DNA of 64,000 bases from Novosphingobium panipatense (lineage in GTDB: Bacteria; Pseudomonadota; Alphaproteobacteria; Sphingomonadales; Sphingomonadaceae): contig NZ_MSQB01000015.1 of assembly GCF_002149965.1 (NCBI RefSeq), forward strand, positions 50,056-114,055, read 5' to 3'. The notes beneath the pieces were generated by a model, which was not told the origin of the DNA, searched no databases, and worked only from the letters and a program-made list of their open reading frames with translations. Positions 36,175-50,772 of this stretch are shown in pieces. Both the position numbers and the translations under genes were made by a program. The first letter of the stretch is position 1; every line of letters begins with the position of its first letter.

Positions 36175-36720
36175 ATGACCGATTTCCCGATCTGGCGCAT
36201 CCGCCCCGCCACGGCCGACGATGCCGACGCGCTTTCCCTGGTGGCGAGCGCGACTTTCCTCGAAAACTTCGCGGGGCTGGTCGATGGCGGCGGTATCGTC
36301 GCCCACTGCCTGAAGCAGCACTCTGCGGAAAACTATCGCAAGTACCTCGGCAGGGGCGCGAAGGCATGGCTGGCGGAAGTCGAGCCGGGCCACGCGCCCG
36401 TCGGCTACGCCCTGATCTGCGATCCCGAACTGGAACTGGCGCAGGAGGGCGATCTCGAACTGAAGCGCATCTACCTGTTCTCGCGCTTCCAGGGTTCGAT
36501 GATGGCGGGCACGATGATGCGCATCGTCCGCGATGCCGCCGTGGCCGCGGGCTGGCAGCGCCTGCTGCTGGGCGTGAAGAACGACAATCACCGCGCCCTC
36601 GCCTTCTATGCCAAGCACGGCTTCGCGCCGATCGGCACCCGGACTTTCGACGTCGGCGGCAAGACCTATGACGACTATGTGCTCGCCCTGGAGTTGGCGA
36701 ACGCATCGCCTGCGAACTGA
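36175..36720 (+). CDS. GNAT family N-acetyltransferase inside the metH operon
   Basis: 181 aa. GNAT fold with [20 protein letters not shown] at the N-terminus, beta-4/5 region [21 protein letters not shown] (acetyl-CoA loop analogue of Q/RxxGxG, here RFQGSMMAG) and [23 protein letters not shown]. Related to RimI/SpeG-like GNATs. It begins 4 bp after metH part 1 and ends 20 bp before metH part 2, so it is translated from the same mRNA. Substrate unknown; the location may be incidental or tied to methionine/SAM metabolism. Confidence 0.88.
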   Translation: MTDFPIWRIRPATADDADALSLVASATFLENFAGLVDGGGIVAHCLKQHSAENYRKYLGRGAKAWLAEVEPGHAPVGYALICDPELELAQEGDLELKRIYLFSRFQGSMMAGTMMRIVRDAAVAAGWQRLLLGVKNDNHRALAFYAKHGFAPIGTRTFDVGGKTYDDYVLALELANASPAN

Positions 36721-36740
36721 TTCAACGAGAACGACAGACC

Positions 36741-39428
<2,688 letters not shown>

Positions 39429-39437
39429 GCTATTTCC

Positions 39438-39481
39438 CTGCCGTCGTCATTGCGCGCGTAGCAAAGCGATGACGACGGCAG
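39438..39481. terminator. class 4-like hairpin after metH
   Basis: CTGCCGTCGTCAT (39438-39450) pairs with ATGACGACGGCAG (39469-39481), a perfect 13-bp stem, 10 bp after the metH stop. The loop (TGCGCGCGTAGCAAAGCG) resembles a class 4 repeat unit (CATTGCG...GCAAAGC), so a repeat may serve as the operon terminator. Confidence 0.65.
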
Positions 39482-39603
39482 GAGGCATTGCTTTCGATTA
39501 CAATCTGGAAAACTTGCGCAAACCCCGAAAGGCCGGATTGCCCGTTTTCTTTCCCCGAGGCATTCCTGCGCCCCAACGATAACGAATGGGGACGGGGCAC
39601 CCG

Positions 39604-40800
39604 ATGGGGACGACCGAAATTTACCTGATTGCGCTGACGATCATTCTCGCGGCGCCCTACCTGGTGTGGCGGCTGCTGCGCACCGAGCACTGGGCACCGC
39701 TGGTGGTCGTGCAGATCATCGGCGGCATCCTGCTCGGCCCCGGCGTGCTGGGCCACCTGGCGCCCGATTTCCATGCCTTCGTCTTCAACCCGCAAGTCAT
39801 GACCGCGCTGAACGGCGTGGCCTGGTGGGCGGTGATGATGTTCGTCTTCGTCGCGGGGGTCGAACTCGACCTTTCCGACGCCTGGACGCACCGCGCCGAA
39901 ACCACGCTGACTGCCGCCTGTGCCCTGCTGACACCGCTCGCTTTCGGCGCGATCGCCGCGGCCCTGCTGCTGCGCACGCCGGGATGGATCGGCCCGGAAG
40001 GCAGCTATCCGCAGGCCGTGCTTGGCGTGGGCATGGCCTGCGCGGTCACCGCCCTGCCGATCCTGGTCCTGCTGATGGAAAAGCTCGGCATCTTCCGCGA
40101 GCCGCTCGGCCAGCGGCTGCTGCGCTATGCCAGCCTTGACGATATCGCGATCTGGGGCGTGCTGGCGCTGATCTTGGTCGATTGGGAACGCGTCGGCCGC
40201 CAGGGCCTGTTCCTCGTCGCCTTCGCGGCGGCCTCTTTCGTGATTCGCGCCCTGTTCAAGCGGCTCGGCGAGCAGGACCGCTGGTACGTGGCCCTGATCT
40301 GGCTGGCACTCGTCGGCTTCGCGGCGGACTGGTCCGGCCTGCACTTCATGGTCGGCGCCTTCCTGGCCGGAGTGGTGCTCGACGCGCGCTGGTTCAGCCG
40401 CGAGAAGCTGGACCTGTTCCGCGAATTCCTGCTGCTCACCGTCATGCCGGTATTCTTCCTCAGCACCGGCCTGCGCACCAATTGGGGCGCCGATAGTTTA
40501 ACGGGGGGCGGAGCCATGGTGATCGGCGCCGCATTCCTGTTCCTGATCGCCTCGGTAGCGGGCAAGCTGGCGGGCGTTCACCTTGCCGGAAAGCTGCTCG
40601 GCTGGAAAAAGGGCGATGCCACGGTAATCGGCTGGATGCTCCAGACCAAGGCGCTCATCATGATCATCTTCGTCAACGTCCTGCTCGACAAGAAGATCGT
40701 CACCGCCGAGACCTTCACCGCCCTGCTGCTGATGGCGGTGATGAGCACGATGCTGACCGTGCCCATCGTCAAGCCGCGTCTTGCCAGGCTGATCGACTAA
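39604..40800 (+). CDS. cation:proton antiporter (CPA2 family)
   Basis: 398 aa with about twelve hydrophobic segments. N-terminal IYLIALTIILAAPYLVWRLL, then VVQIIGGILLGPGVLG (family motif), and VAGVELDLSDAW. Motif LRYASLDDIAIWGVLALIL carries the paired Asp expected of antiporters. No C-terminal TrkA domains. Likely exchanges Na+ or K+ for protons. The start is ambiguous: ATG 39604 has a GGGG tract upstream, ATG 39586 has none. Confidence 0.87.
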   Translation: MGTTEIYLIALTIILAAPYLVWRLLRTEHWAPLVVVQIIGGILLGPGVLGHLAPDFHAFVFNPQVMTALNGVAWWAVMMFVFVAGVELDLSDAWTHRAETTLTAACALLTPLAFGAIAAALLLRTPGWIGPEGSYPQAVLGVGMACAVTALPILVLLMEKLGIFREPLGQRLLRYASLDDIAIWGVLALILVDWERVGRQGLFLVAFAAASFVIRALFKRLGEQDRWYVALIWLALVGFAADWSGLHFMVGAFLAGVVLDARWFSREKLDLFREFLLLTVMPVFFLSTGLRTNWGADSLTGGGAMVIGAAFLFLIASVAGKLAGVHLAGKLLGWKKGDATVIGWMLQTKALIMIIFVNVLLDKKIVTAETFTALLLMAVMSTMLTVPIVKPRLARLID

Positions 40801-41657
40801 CTGCCCGCGCGTCCAACAAGCCTTTCCGCCGCCTGCCAGAACGCCTCCACGAAAGCCCCGTCTTCCACCACCGGATTGGGCTTTCGTGGTGCGCGTTCGA
40901 ACCAATAGCCCCCGCTGGACCTGCCGGGCTCTTCCGCAGTCGCCAGCCAGATCACGGTGTCCGCTCCCTGCTGCGGAGAGAGTTTCGGCGCATCGCCATA
41001 AGCGGCCTGCACGCTATCGGGGGTATGCGAGAAGAAATTGCTACCGACCGTGCCGGGATGGACTGCCTGGGCGACGATCCCGTCCTTGCCCAGACGCGCC
41101 GCGAGCCCCCGTGCATGAAGCACATTGGCCAGCTTGGCGCTGCAATAGGCTGCACCTGGGCTCCAGTTGCCGAGATTCTGCAGATCGGCGAGATCGATGC
41201 CGGGTATCATCTCGCTGCCGTCCGAAGCCGTGTTGACGATCCTGACGCTGCCTTCGGGCGCATCGGCAGCAGCCTTGCGAAGCAGGGGAAGAAGCCGGGC
41301 CGTCAGCGCGAAAGGCCCCAGGAAATTGGCCGCGTAATTGGCCTCGAAGCCCTCCGCCGTCATCTCCCGTTCGCGCGCCATGCCGCCGGCATTATTGATG
41401 AGGACATCGATCCGCCCCACTCTGCCGGCGATCTCCTCCGCAAGCCGATCGACCTCCGAAAGCAGCGAAAGATCGGCGCGCAGCATCTCCACGCCGGCGG
41501 CAAGATCGGCCTCCGCCGCCGCGCAGCGCCCCGGATCGCGGCCCACGCCGATCACCCGGAAGCCCTGCGCCGCCAGAGCGCGCGCCGTTTCCAGCCCTAT
41601 GCCCGAGCTTGCCCCGGTCACGATTGCCACGCGCTCCGATCCTGCCAACGATGCCAT
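40797..41657 (-). CDS. short-chain dehydrogenase/reductase
   Basis: 286 aa. SDR cofactor motif TGASSGIGLE, NNAGG in DVLINNAGGMA, catalytic Ser in VNTASDGSEM and Tyr/Lys in YCSAKLANVL. Length and the QAVHPGTVGSNFF region resemble retinol dehydrogenase/protochlorophyllide reductase-like SDRs. Substrate unknown. GAGAGGAG lies 8 bases before the ATG. The stop overlaps the antiporter stop by 4 bp (convergent). Confidence 0.88.
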   Translation of the reverse strand: MASLAGSERVAIVTGASSGIGLETARALAAQGFRVIGVGRDPGRCAAAEADLAAGVEMLRADLSLLSEVDRLAEEIAGRVGRIDVLINNAGGMAREREMTAEGFEANYAANFLGPFALTARLLPLLRKAAADAPEGSVRIVNTASDGSEMIPGIDLADLQNLGNWSPGAAYCSAKLANVLHARGLAARLGKDGIVAQAVHPGTVGSNFFSHTPDSVQAAYGDAPKLSPQQGADTVIWLATAEEPGRSSGGYWFERAPRKPNPVVEDGAFVEAFWQAAERLVGRAGS

Positions 41658-41794
41658 GTCTGCCGCTCCTCTCTCGTCCTTGGCGCCATTTCGACTACCC
41701 GCGCGGCCAAACCGCAAGCTATTGGCGCGGAAACGGAGGAAATCATCGGTTCAGCGGTTTTCAGACCTGTCCCCGTTCTGCCATAAGCGCGCTC

Positions 41795-43588
41795 GTGCTT
41801 TCCGCCGATCTCCTGCCTGATGCGCACGAAGCGCTCCACGCCACATTCGGGTTCAACGCCTTTCGCGGCGTGCAGGAGCAGGTCGTCATGCGGGCGCTCT
41901 CCGGCCGTTCGACGCTGGCCGTCATGCCCACCGGCGCCGGCAAGTCGCTGACCTATCAGCTTCCCGCCGTCATGCTGGAGGGGACTTGCGTCGTCGTTTC
42001 CCCGCTGATCGCGCTGATGCACGACCAGCTGCGCTCGGCCACCGCCAACGGCATCCGCGCCGCCACGCTGACCAGCGCCGATGCCGACCGCGGCCTGACC
42101 ATGGACCGCTTCCGCGCGGGCGAGCTGGACTTGCTCTACATCGCCCCCGAACGCGCCAGCCAGCCCCATTTCCGCGAACTTCTGGAACAGTCCCGCGTCG
42201 CCCTCTTCGCCATCGACGAGGCGCACTGCGTTTCCGAATGGGGCCACGATTTCCGGCCCGACTACCGGCTGCTGAAGCCGCTGCTCGATGCCTTTCCCGA
42301 AGTGCCCCGCCTGGCGCTGACCGCCACGGCGGACCATCACACCCGCACGGATATCCTCGCCCAGCTCGGCATTGCCGAGGAAGGGCTGATCGTTGCCGGA
42401 TTCGACCGTCCGAACATCCGCTACGCCATCCGCCCCCGCGACAATGCCATGCGGCAGTTGAAGGCGGTGATGGACGAGAATCCGGGCCCCGGCATCGTCT
42501 ACGCCCCCACCCGCGCCCGCGTCGAGCAGCTGGCCGAAACGCTCGCCTCCGCCACCGGCCGCCGCGTATTGCCCTATCACGCCGGGCTCGATCCCGAAGT
42601 GCGCGCCCGCAACCAGGCCGCCTTCGTGGCCTCGGAAGACATGGTCATGGTGGCCACGGTCGCATTCGGCATGGGGATCGACAAGCCGGACGTGCGCTTC
42701 GTCGCCCATGCCGGGATCCCCAAGTCGATCGAGGCCTATTACCAGGAAACCGGCCGCGCCGGGCGCGACGGCGACCCTTCCGTGGCGGTGATGTTCTGGG
42801 GCGCCGACGATTTCGCCCGCGCCCGCCAGCGCCTGTCCGAAATCGAACCGCACCGGCTGCAGAGCGAACGCCAGCGCCTCGATTCGCTGGCCGGTCTGGT
42901 CGAAACCGCCGAATGCCGCCGCGCCGTCCTGCTGCGCCACTTCGGCGAAACGCCTGCGCAGACTTGCGGCAATTGCGACAACTGCCTCGAACCGGCAGGG
43001 GTGATCGACGTTACCGAACTCGCCCGCAAGCTGCTCTCGGCCGTCTATCGCACCGGCCAGAGCTACGGCCTCGGCCATCTCGAAAAGGTCCTGACCGGCG
43101 CCAGCGACGACCGCGTGCTCCAGCGCGGGCATGACCAGCTTTCGGTCTTCGGCATTCTCACCGCGGACGAGCAGCCGCTGTTGAAACCGCTTGCCCGCGC
43201 CTTGCAGGCACGCGGCAGCCTGCTGCCGACCGAACACGGCGGCCTGTCGCTGGGCGGAGACGCGCGCGAGATCCTCAAGGGCGAGGCTTCGGTCATGATC
43301 GTCGTGCCACCCAAGCGCGAAAAGAAGCGCCGGGGCGGAAAGGGCGCAGCGGACGGCGGCGCCAACCCGGTTGGCGATCCGCTGTTCGAGGCCCTGCGCG
43401 CGCTGCGCCGCGACCTGGCGCAAGAGGCGGGGGTCCCGCCTTATGTGGTGTTCCACGACGCCACCTTGCGCGAAATGGCCGCTGCCCGTCCCGCTTCGCT
43501 GGCGGAACTCGGCGAGATCGGCGGCGTCGGCACCCGCAAGCTGGAAGCCTATGGCGAGGCGTTTCTAGGCGTGCTGCGGCAATTTTGA
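41795..43588 (+). CDS. recQ: RecQ family ATP-dependent DNA helicase
   Basis: 597 aa from a GTG start (no good RBS, so the start is approximate). 3'-5' helicase in recombination and repair. Walker A MPTGAGKS, DEAH box DEAHCVSEWGHDFRPDY, motif VI YYQETGRAGRDG, the zinc-binding region (AECRR ... CGNCDNC), winged helix, and a C-terminal HRDC domain (FEALRALRRDLA ... GEIGGVGTRKLEAYG). Length matches E. coli RecQ. A class 3 repeat pair follows the stop. Confidence 0.95.
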   Translation: MLSADLLPDAHEALHATFGFNAFRGVQEQVVMRALSGRSTLAVMPTGAGKSLTYQLPAVMLEGTCVVVSPLIALMHDQLRSATANGIRAATLTSADADRGLTMDRFRAGELDLLYIAPERASQPHFRELLEQSRVALFAIDEAHCVSEWGHDFRPDYRLLKPLLDAFPEVPRLALTATADHHTRTDILAQLGIAEEGLIVAGFDRPNIRYAIRPRDNAMRQLKAVMDENPGPGIVYAPTRARVEQLAETLASATGRRVLPYHAGLDPEVRARNQAAFVASEDMVMVATVAFGMGIDKPDVRFVAHAGIPKSIEAYYQETGRAGRDGDPSVAVMFWGADDFARARQRLSEIEPHRLQSERQRLDSLAGLVETAECRRAVLLRHFGETPAQTCGNCDNCLEPAGVIDVTELARKLLSAVYRTGQSYGLGHLEKVLTGASDDRVLQRGHDQLSVFGILTADEQPLLKPLARALQARGSLLPTEHGGLSLGGDAREILKGEASVMIVVPPKREKKRRGGKGAADGGANPVGDPLFEALRALRRDLAQEAGVPPYVVFHDATLREMAAARPASLAELGEIGGVGTRKLEAYGEAFLGVLRQF

Positions 43589-43593
43589 TATTC

Positions 43594-43733
43594 CGTCGTC
43601 CCGGACTTGATCCGGGACCGCTGGCCGAGCCTCGCCCAACTCGCGGCAGGGCAATCCGTTTGCCCAGAGGCGGCTCGTCGCAAGCCTGCGCCTAAAGATT
43701 TGGCAGCGGTCCCGGATCAAGTCCGGGACGACG
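43594..43733. repeat. class 3 palindromic repeat pair
   Basis: The left unit GTCGTCCCGGACTTGATCCG (from 43595) and the right unit CCGGATCAAGTCCGGGACGA are inverse copies, each itself a palindrome. The 80-bp spacer contains a stretch (inverse of TTTAGGCGCAGGCTTGCGA) that resembles the spacer of 63873-63975. It fills the recQ-yaiI gap. Confidence 0.85.
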
Positions 43734-43775
43734 ATATTTTCAAGCCATCCTGCTGCGAAGGCGCTAAGAGGCCGC

Positions 43776-44240
43776 ATGATCCGCATTCTGATCGATGCCG
43801 ACGCCTGCCCGGTCAAGGACGAAACCTACAAGGTCGCCGCGCGCTACAAGGTGCCGGTGGTGGTCGTCAGCAACAGCCCGATCCGGGTGCCGCAATCGCC
43901 GCTGATCGCGCGCAAGCTGGTGAGCGACGCCTTCGACGCCGCCGACGACTGGATCGCCGAGAATACCGCGCCCGGCGCCGTGGTGATCACGGCCGACATC
44001 CTGCTGGCCGACCGCTGCCTCAAGCTCGGCGCCGAAGTCGTCGCGCCGAACGGCAAGCCCTTCACCGCGGCCTCGATCGGCGGCGCCATCGCCACGCGGG
44101 CGATCATGGCAGACCTCAGGGCCGGCGGCGATGTCATCGGCGGGCCGCCGCCGTTCAGCAAAACAGACCGATCGCGCTTTCTCTCCAGCCTCGATGAAGT
44201 GCTGGTGCGATTGCGGCGCCGGTTCCAGACAGGTTCCTGA
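43776..44240 (+). CDS. YaiI/YqxD family protein (DUF188)
   Basis: 154 aa. Conserved UPF0178 protein of the PIN-like fold: ILIDADACPVKDE at the N-terminus, VSNSPIRVP, ADDWIAENTAPGAVVITADILLADRCL and FTAASIGGAIATRA. The Asp cluster suggests nuclease-like metal binding, unproven. Function unknown, widely conserved. Confidence 0.9.
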   Translation: MIRILIDADACPVKDETYKVAARYKVPVVVVSNSPIRVPQSPLIARKLVSDAFDAADDWIAENTAPGAVVITADILLADRCLKLGAEVVAPNGKPFTAASIGGAIATRAIMADLRAGGDVIGGPPPFSKTDRSRFLSSLDEVLVRLRRRFQTGS

Positions 44241-44269
44241 CTTCATCGGAAACGCCGCGGCCCCTACTT

Positions 44270-44347
44270 CCGCTCATCCTGAGCTTGTCGAAGGATAGGA
44301 GGTCTGGCGCTGCTTTGCGGGGCTTCGACAAGCTCAGCCTGAGCGGG
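44270..44347. repeat. class 1 inverted-repeat element
   Basis: Left unit CCGCTCATCCTGAGCTTGTC (then GAAGGATAGG) and right unit GCTTCGACAAGCTCAGCCTG (then AGCGGG) are inverted, with a 20-bp spacer. A compact 78-bp form of the family found at 5723, 18519 and around the GIY-YIG gene at 19 kb. Confidence 0.8.
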
Positions 44348-44363
44348 GATGGGATGCCGCGCC

Positions 44364-44663
44364 CTACCCCAAGCGATAGGGCGTGGGATCGCCGCGCTCG
44401 CGGATCAGCATCTGCCGTGCATCCCCGCGCAGGCGCAGGCAAACCGCCTCGCGCGTTTCCTCGCCCAGCATTTCGGGAAAAGCGGATAGCGCCGCCTCGA
44501 AACCGTGCTCCACCAGCGCGCCGAGCACACCGGATTCATCGACATCGAAAGCCCGCGCCATCAGTTTGAGGGTGCGGACGGTTTCGCGGAATTCGAAATC
44601 GATGAGCCGCCCCGATTCGAACTCCTCCTTGCGCAGCAGCGCCCGTCGCAGATCCCAGACCAT
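44364..44663 (-). CDS. small hypothetical protein
   Basis: 99 aa, mainly helical and charged (MVWDLRRALLRKEEFESGRL ..., EEFRETVRTLKLMARAFDVDES). No family recognised. It starts 9 bp after the stop of the 93-aa gene upstream on the same strand, so the two are likely an operon. Soluble, cytoplasmic. Confidence 0.7.
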   Translation of the reverse strand: MVWDLRRALLRKEEFESGRLIDFEFRETVRTLKLMARAFDVDESGVLGALVEHGFEAALSAFPEMLGEETREAVCLRLRGDARQMLIRERGDPTPYRLG

Positions 44664-44672
44664 TCGATCGGC

Positions 44673-44954
44673 CTAGCCCTCGCCGCGCTCGAAGGAAACG
44701 GGAACGGCCAGTCGGAAAGGCAGATCGGGGGAAGCTATGCGCGATTCCGTGCCGTTGTCATGGATCAGGACGGCACGCCCGACGCCCGGCGTCGCCACGA
44801 CGGCGACAACGCTTTCCACCCAGTCATGCAGCAGAGCCTTGGCGCGGGCCAGTTCGGCTTCGGCGCGCGTGGTGGTGCCGGAGGCTTCGAGTTCGGCTTC
44901 GAGTTCGACGATCCGCGCGGTCGCCGCGCCGACACGGTCGGTGTTCTCGCTCAT
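44673..44954 (-). CDS. small hypothetical protein with coiled-coil N-terminus
   Basis: 93 aa. Residues 8-45 (ATARIVELEAELEASGTTTR) look like a short coiled coil; the rest (WVESVVAVVATPGVGRAVLIHDNGTESRIAS) is beta-rich. GAGGAAA lies 8 bases before the ATG. Unknown function; paired with the downstream 99-aa gene. Confidence 0.72.
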   Translation of the reverse strand: MSENTDRVGAATARIVELEAELEASGTTTRAEAELARAKALLHDWVESVVAVVATPGVGRAVLIHDNGTESRIASPDLPFRLAVPVSFERGEG

Positions 44955-45011
44955 GATCAGGTTTCCTCGATGGCCACAGCCCCTAGGTGGCCACCCCCGC
45001 TTCATGAGGCA

Positions 45012-45047
45012 AGGCCCCGGCAATCGCTCTCGCGTTAACCGGGGCCT
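45012..45047. terminator. hairpin between L,D-transpeptidase and hypothetical pair
   Basis: AGGCCCCGG (45012-45020) pairs with CCGGGGCCT (45039-45047), loop 18 bases, 28 bp beyond the L,D-transpeptidase stop (minus strand). No T-tract is obvious. Confidence 0.4.
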
Positions 45048-45075
45048 CGAAAGTCGATCAGTCCTAGGGCGAGAC

Positions 45076-46578
45076 CTAGAGCGGGTTATCCAGCTTGATG
45101 ATCTCTTCCTCGCTGGCGCGCTGGGTGGTCTTGAGCTGGCGGGGTGCCGCGAAGCTGTCGAGCACCGGCTTGTCGCGTTCGTAGAGGTCGTTGAACGGCT
45201 TGAGCTGGCCGTCGATCGAACGGGCATAAGTGAAATAGGTGAGGTAGACCGGGAAAGTCCGCGTCATCTCGACCTTGGTGTACTTGCCCGAGCGCGAGAT
45301 GTCGGCGGCGTCAGTGGCCGTCTTCTGCGCGCCCAGGATCGCCATCGTCATGCCCAGTTCCACCGCGCGCTCGGTGCGGATGCAGCCGTGGCTGAAGGCA
45401 CGGACTTCGGAGTTGAAGTACTGCTTGGAGGGCGTGTCGTGCAGGTAGATCGCGTGCGGGTTGGGCATGTCGATCTTCATCAGGCCCAGCGAATTGTTCG
45501 CCCCCGGCTGCTGGACCACAGTGATCGAACCATCGCCGTTCTTGGTGGCCTTGTAGCCCGCCGAGCGTGCCCAGCCCGGATTGTTCAGGACCTTGGCACC
45601 AAGACCTTCGCCCTTCACGATCGACTGCGGCACAGTCCAGGTGGGATTGAACACGACCGCGCTGACCGTTTCGGCCAGCTGCGGCGTCGCCGTGCGGCCC
45701 GGCTTGCCGACCACGGTCTTGTAGCTGCGGATGATCTTATTCCTGACCACCAGCCGGAGCTGGAATTCCGGGATATTGGTCATGAGGTAGACATCGCCCA
45801 GATCACGGGCCAGCCAGCGCCAGCGGTCCATATTGGCCTGGATCAGCGCGCGGCGCGCCTTGTTGGCCATCGGCGTGGCATTGAGATCGGCCTTGAGCGC
45901 GGCATAGTCCGGGTTGGTGGGGGCCAGCTTGGCGACCACGCCGCCCACGTCATGCTCCGACAGGGCCTGGGCCATGATCTGCGCGGTGGGCATCACGTCC
46001 TGATCGGGATCGACCGCGAACCACTGCACGCGCGCCTTCATCGGGGTGCGGCCGTCGCGCAGATCCTCGATCAGCCAGCCGAACACGCGGCTGGCCAATG
46101 CGTCAAGCTCGTCGCCCTCGCCCTTGGCGATCGCCGTGCGCAGGGCCGCAGGCTGGTAGTCGCCCGGAACAAGGCCTTCCTTGCCGATATATTCGACGGC
46201 GGCGAGCAGCGCCTTGGCGTCCGCCAGCGACCACGCCATCACCGGTTCGGCCAGGATCGCGTCCTGCACCACGGGCTGCGAGACCATGGGAATGGCCGTC
46301 GGGACCGCGACCGGCGGGACTACAGGCTGCACAGCAGTCTTTGCGGCGGATTTCGTCGCAGGCTTGGTGGTGGGTTGGCCGGTCGGCTGAGCTGTCGGGA
46401 CGGACTGGGTCGTCGGCAGGATCGAGGTCGGCGTCGATACGGCCTTTTTCTTGCCAGTCTCGGCCTTTTTCGCTTCCGCCTGCCCGGTCGTCTTCTGGGC
46501 AAGCGCCGGCTGCGCCGCGAGACCCGTCGCCGCAATGACGGCCACTACGCTGCAACCGAACTTCATGAAACTCGCCAT
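45076..46578 (-). CDS. L,D-transpeptidase (YcbB/LdtD type)
   Basis: 500 aa. Signal peptide MKFGCSVVAVIAATGLAAQPALA, a Lys/Thr/Pro/Ala-rich linker (about 30-110), a scaffold domain, and a YkuD catalytic domain (about 290-420) with AIYLHDTPS and the catalytic SHGCIR. It makes 3-3 peptidoglycan cross-links or anchors proteins to the wall. The ATG at 46578 is chosen (AGGT upstream); ATG 46566 (MKFG) also starts a full signal peptide. Divergent from the DMT transporter. Confidence 0.92.
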   Translation of the reverse strand: MASFMKFGCSVVAVIAATGLAAQPALAQKTTGQAEAKKAETGKKKAVSTPTSILPTTQSVPTAQPTGQPTTKPATKSAAKTAVQPVVPPVAVPTAIPMVSQPVVQDAILAEPVMAWSLADAKALLAAVEYIGKEGLVPGDYQPAALRTAIAKGEGDELDALASRVFGWLIEDLRDGRTPMKARVQWFAVDPDQDVMPTAQIMAQALSEHDVGGVVAKLAPTNPDYAALKADLNATPMANKARRALIQANMDRWRWLARDLGDVYLMTNIPEFQLRLVVRNKIIRSYKTVVGKPGRTATPQLAETVSAVVFNPTWTVPQSIVKGEGLGAKVLNNPGWARSAGYKATKNGDGSITVVQQPGANNSLGLMKIDMPNPHAIYLHDTPSKQYFNSEVRAFSHGCIRTERAVELGMTMAILGAQKTATDAADISRSGKYTKVEMTRTFPVYLTYFTYARSIDGQLKPFNDLYERDKPVLDSFAAPRQLKTTQRASEEEIIKLDNPL

Positions 46579-46766
46579 TGTGACCTGAACCTGCCCTTTT
46601 GCTGCAAACGGGATGCAAGGAGAAACGCAGCCGATGAAAATCGGCTGCCGATGATGCCCCGCTTTGCCCCCATATGGCGCCTGTATCAAGGATTTCGCCT
46701 GACCCTGCGATGAATTGCATGCACGGGCACTTGCACCCGCTGGCGGCGGGAGCGAGAGGCATGCTC

Positions 46767-47702
46767 ATGGACAGCGCCGCCGCCTCTCAAGATCATCACC
46801 GCAGTTCGGTCCACAATTCGGCCCACAATTCGGCCCACAATTCGGTTATGCCGGTGCTCGCCGTCGTTGCCGGTATCGCCACGTTCAGTGCCATGGATGC
46901 GACGATCAAGGGTGCCTCGCTGGTCGTCGGCGTCTATACCGCCCTGCTGCTGCGCAATCTCTTCGGCACGCTCCTGACCTTGCCGCTCTGGCTTTTTGCC
47001 GGTCGCCCCCGTCCGTCGCGCGCCGCGCTCAAGGTCCATGCCCTGCGTGCGGCGATCACTTCGGCCATGGCGGCACTGTTTTTCTATGGCCTGGTACGAA
47101 TTCCTATGGCCGAGGGAATCGCGATTTCCTTCATTTCACCCATCATCGCGCTTTATTTCGCCGCCCTGCTGCTCGGCGAAACGATCCGCCGCCGGGCTGT
47201 CGTCGCCTCGCTCCTGGGTATCCTGGGGGTGCTGGTGATCGGCGCCGGACGCTTCGGATCGGGCAGCTATTCCGGGCAGGCGGCGGAAGGCACGGCGGCC
47301 ATCCTGCTCTCCGCCGTGTTCTATGCGGCCAACCTTGTCCTGCAACGCAAGCAGGCGCTGCTGGCCCGGCCGGTCGAGATCGCCCAGTTCCAGAACTTGT
47401 TTTTGACTTTGATTTTCCTTGCATTTTCGCCGTGGCTGGCGGTCATACCGGACCGGCACAGCCTGCTGCTGATCCTGGCCGGGGCGGCGCTGGCCACCAG
47501 CGCCCTGCTGTTTCTGTCCTGGGGCTATGCCCGCGCCGAGACCCAGGTGCTGCTGCCGATCGAATATACCGGCTTTCTCTGGGCGGCCCTGCTCGGCTGG
47601 CTGATGTTCGGAGAGCGCCTCGATATCCCGACTGTTGCCGGTACGATACTGATCGTTATCGGCTGCTGGACAGGTGCAAGAAACGCAAAGGTCGAGTCCT
47701 AG
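46767..47702 (+). CDS. DMT superfamily (EamA) transporter
   Basis: 311 aa, ten hydrophobic segments in two EamA repeats (AIATFSAMDATIKGASLV..., and AEGTAAILLSAVFYAANLVLQRK). Substrate unknown; drug/metabolite exporter family. The first 25 residues contain a tandem repeat (SVHNSAHNSAHNS) encoded by three 12-bp units. The start is a guess: GAGAGG lies 7 bases before 46767, other in-frame ATGs are at 46710 and 46761. Confidence 0.85.
   Translation: MDSAAASQDHHRSSVHNSAHNSAHNSVMPVLAVVAGIATFSAMDATIKGASLVVGVYTALLLRNLFGTLLTLPLWLFAGRPRPSRAALKVHALRAAITSAMAALFFYGLVRIPMAEGIAISFISPIIALYFAALLLGETIRRRAVVASLLGILGVLVIGAGRFGSGSYSGQAAEGTAAILLSAVFYAANLVLQRKQALLARPVEIAQFQNLFLTLIFLAFSPWLAVIPDRHSLLLILAGAALATSALLFLSWGYARAETQVLLPIEYTGFLWAALLGWLMFGERLDIPTVAGTILIVIGCWTGARNAKVES
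46811..46846 (+). repeat. three tandem 12-bp repeats in the DMT transporter gene
   Basis: CCACAATTCGGC occurs three times in a row (the third ends in T), encoding HNSA units before the first membrane helix. Such in-frame repeats can vary in copy number without breaking the frame. Confidence 0.9.
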
Positions 47703-47874
47703 TCACCACGCCGCGCCCCCTTGACCTTATGGCCGCGAGCGCGCATCGGCGGGGCCGAAGAATCCGCTTGTCGCGATGCAGCACGGCGATCATTTCCGTA
47801 ACCTGGGCTAGTGGGTTTCGGGATAGCCGCGCTTCTTCCGTGGCACGCTCCATACAGAAGGGGATAATACCCAA

Positions 47875-50547
<2,673 letters not shown>

Positions 50548-50572
50548 ACAGCCGCCAGCCGCAAAGGCTAAA

Positions 50573-50614
50573 GAAAACCCCGTCCCGCGTTCGCGCGGGG
50601 CGGGGTTTTTCTTT
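50573..50614 (+). terminator. rho-independent terminator of acnA
   Basis: AAAACCCCGTCCCGCG, loop TTCG, then CGCGGGGCGGGG followed by TTTTTCTTT. A long GC stem with a T-tract, 26 bp after the acnA stop. Confidence 0.92.
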
Positions 50615-50693
50615 GCGCGGTGGCTAGTGGACGAGAGGGAACCTGACGCCGCCTCATGCTCCCCTCGTCATCCCCGGGCATGGACCGAACACG

Positions 50694-50729
50694 AAAAAGG
50701 GGTGAGCGCCCCCCGGTGCTCACCCCTTT
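50694..50729 (-). terminator. rho-independent terminator of the PEP-CTERM-like gene
   Basis: AAAGGGGTGAGC (50696-50707) pairs with GCTCACCCCTTT (50718-50729) over 12 bp, preceded by AAA, which reads as TTT after the stem on the minus strand. 44 bp beyond the stop at 50773. Confidence 0.85.
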
Positions 50730-50772
50730 CTCCAGCCCGGCCGCCATGCGCGGCCCTGGCCGACTGCCCCCC

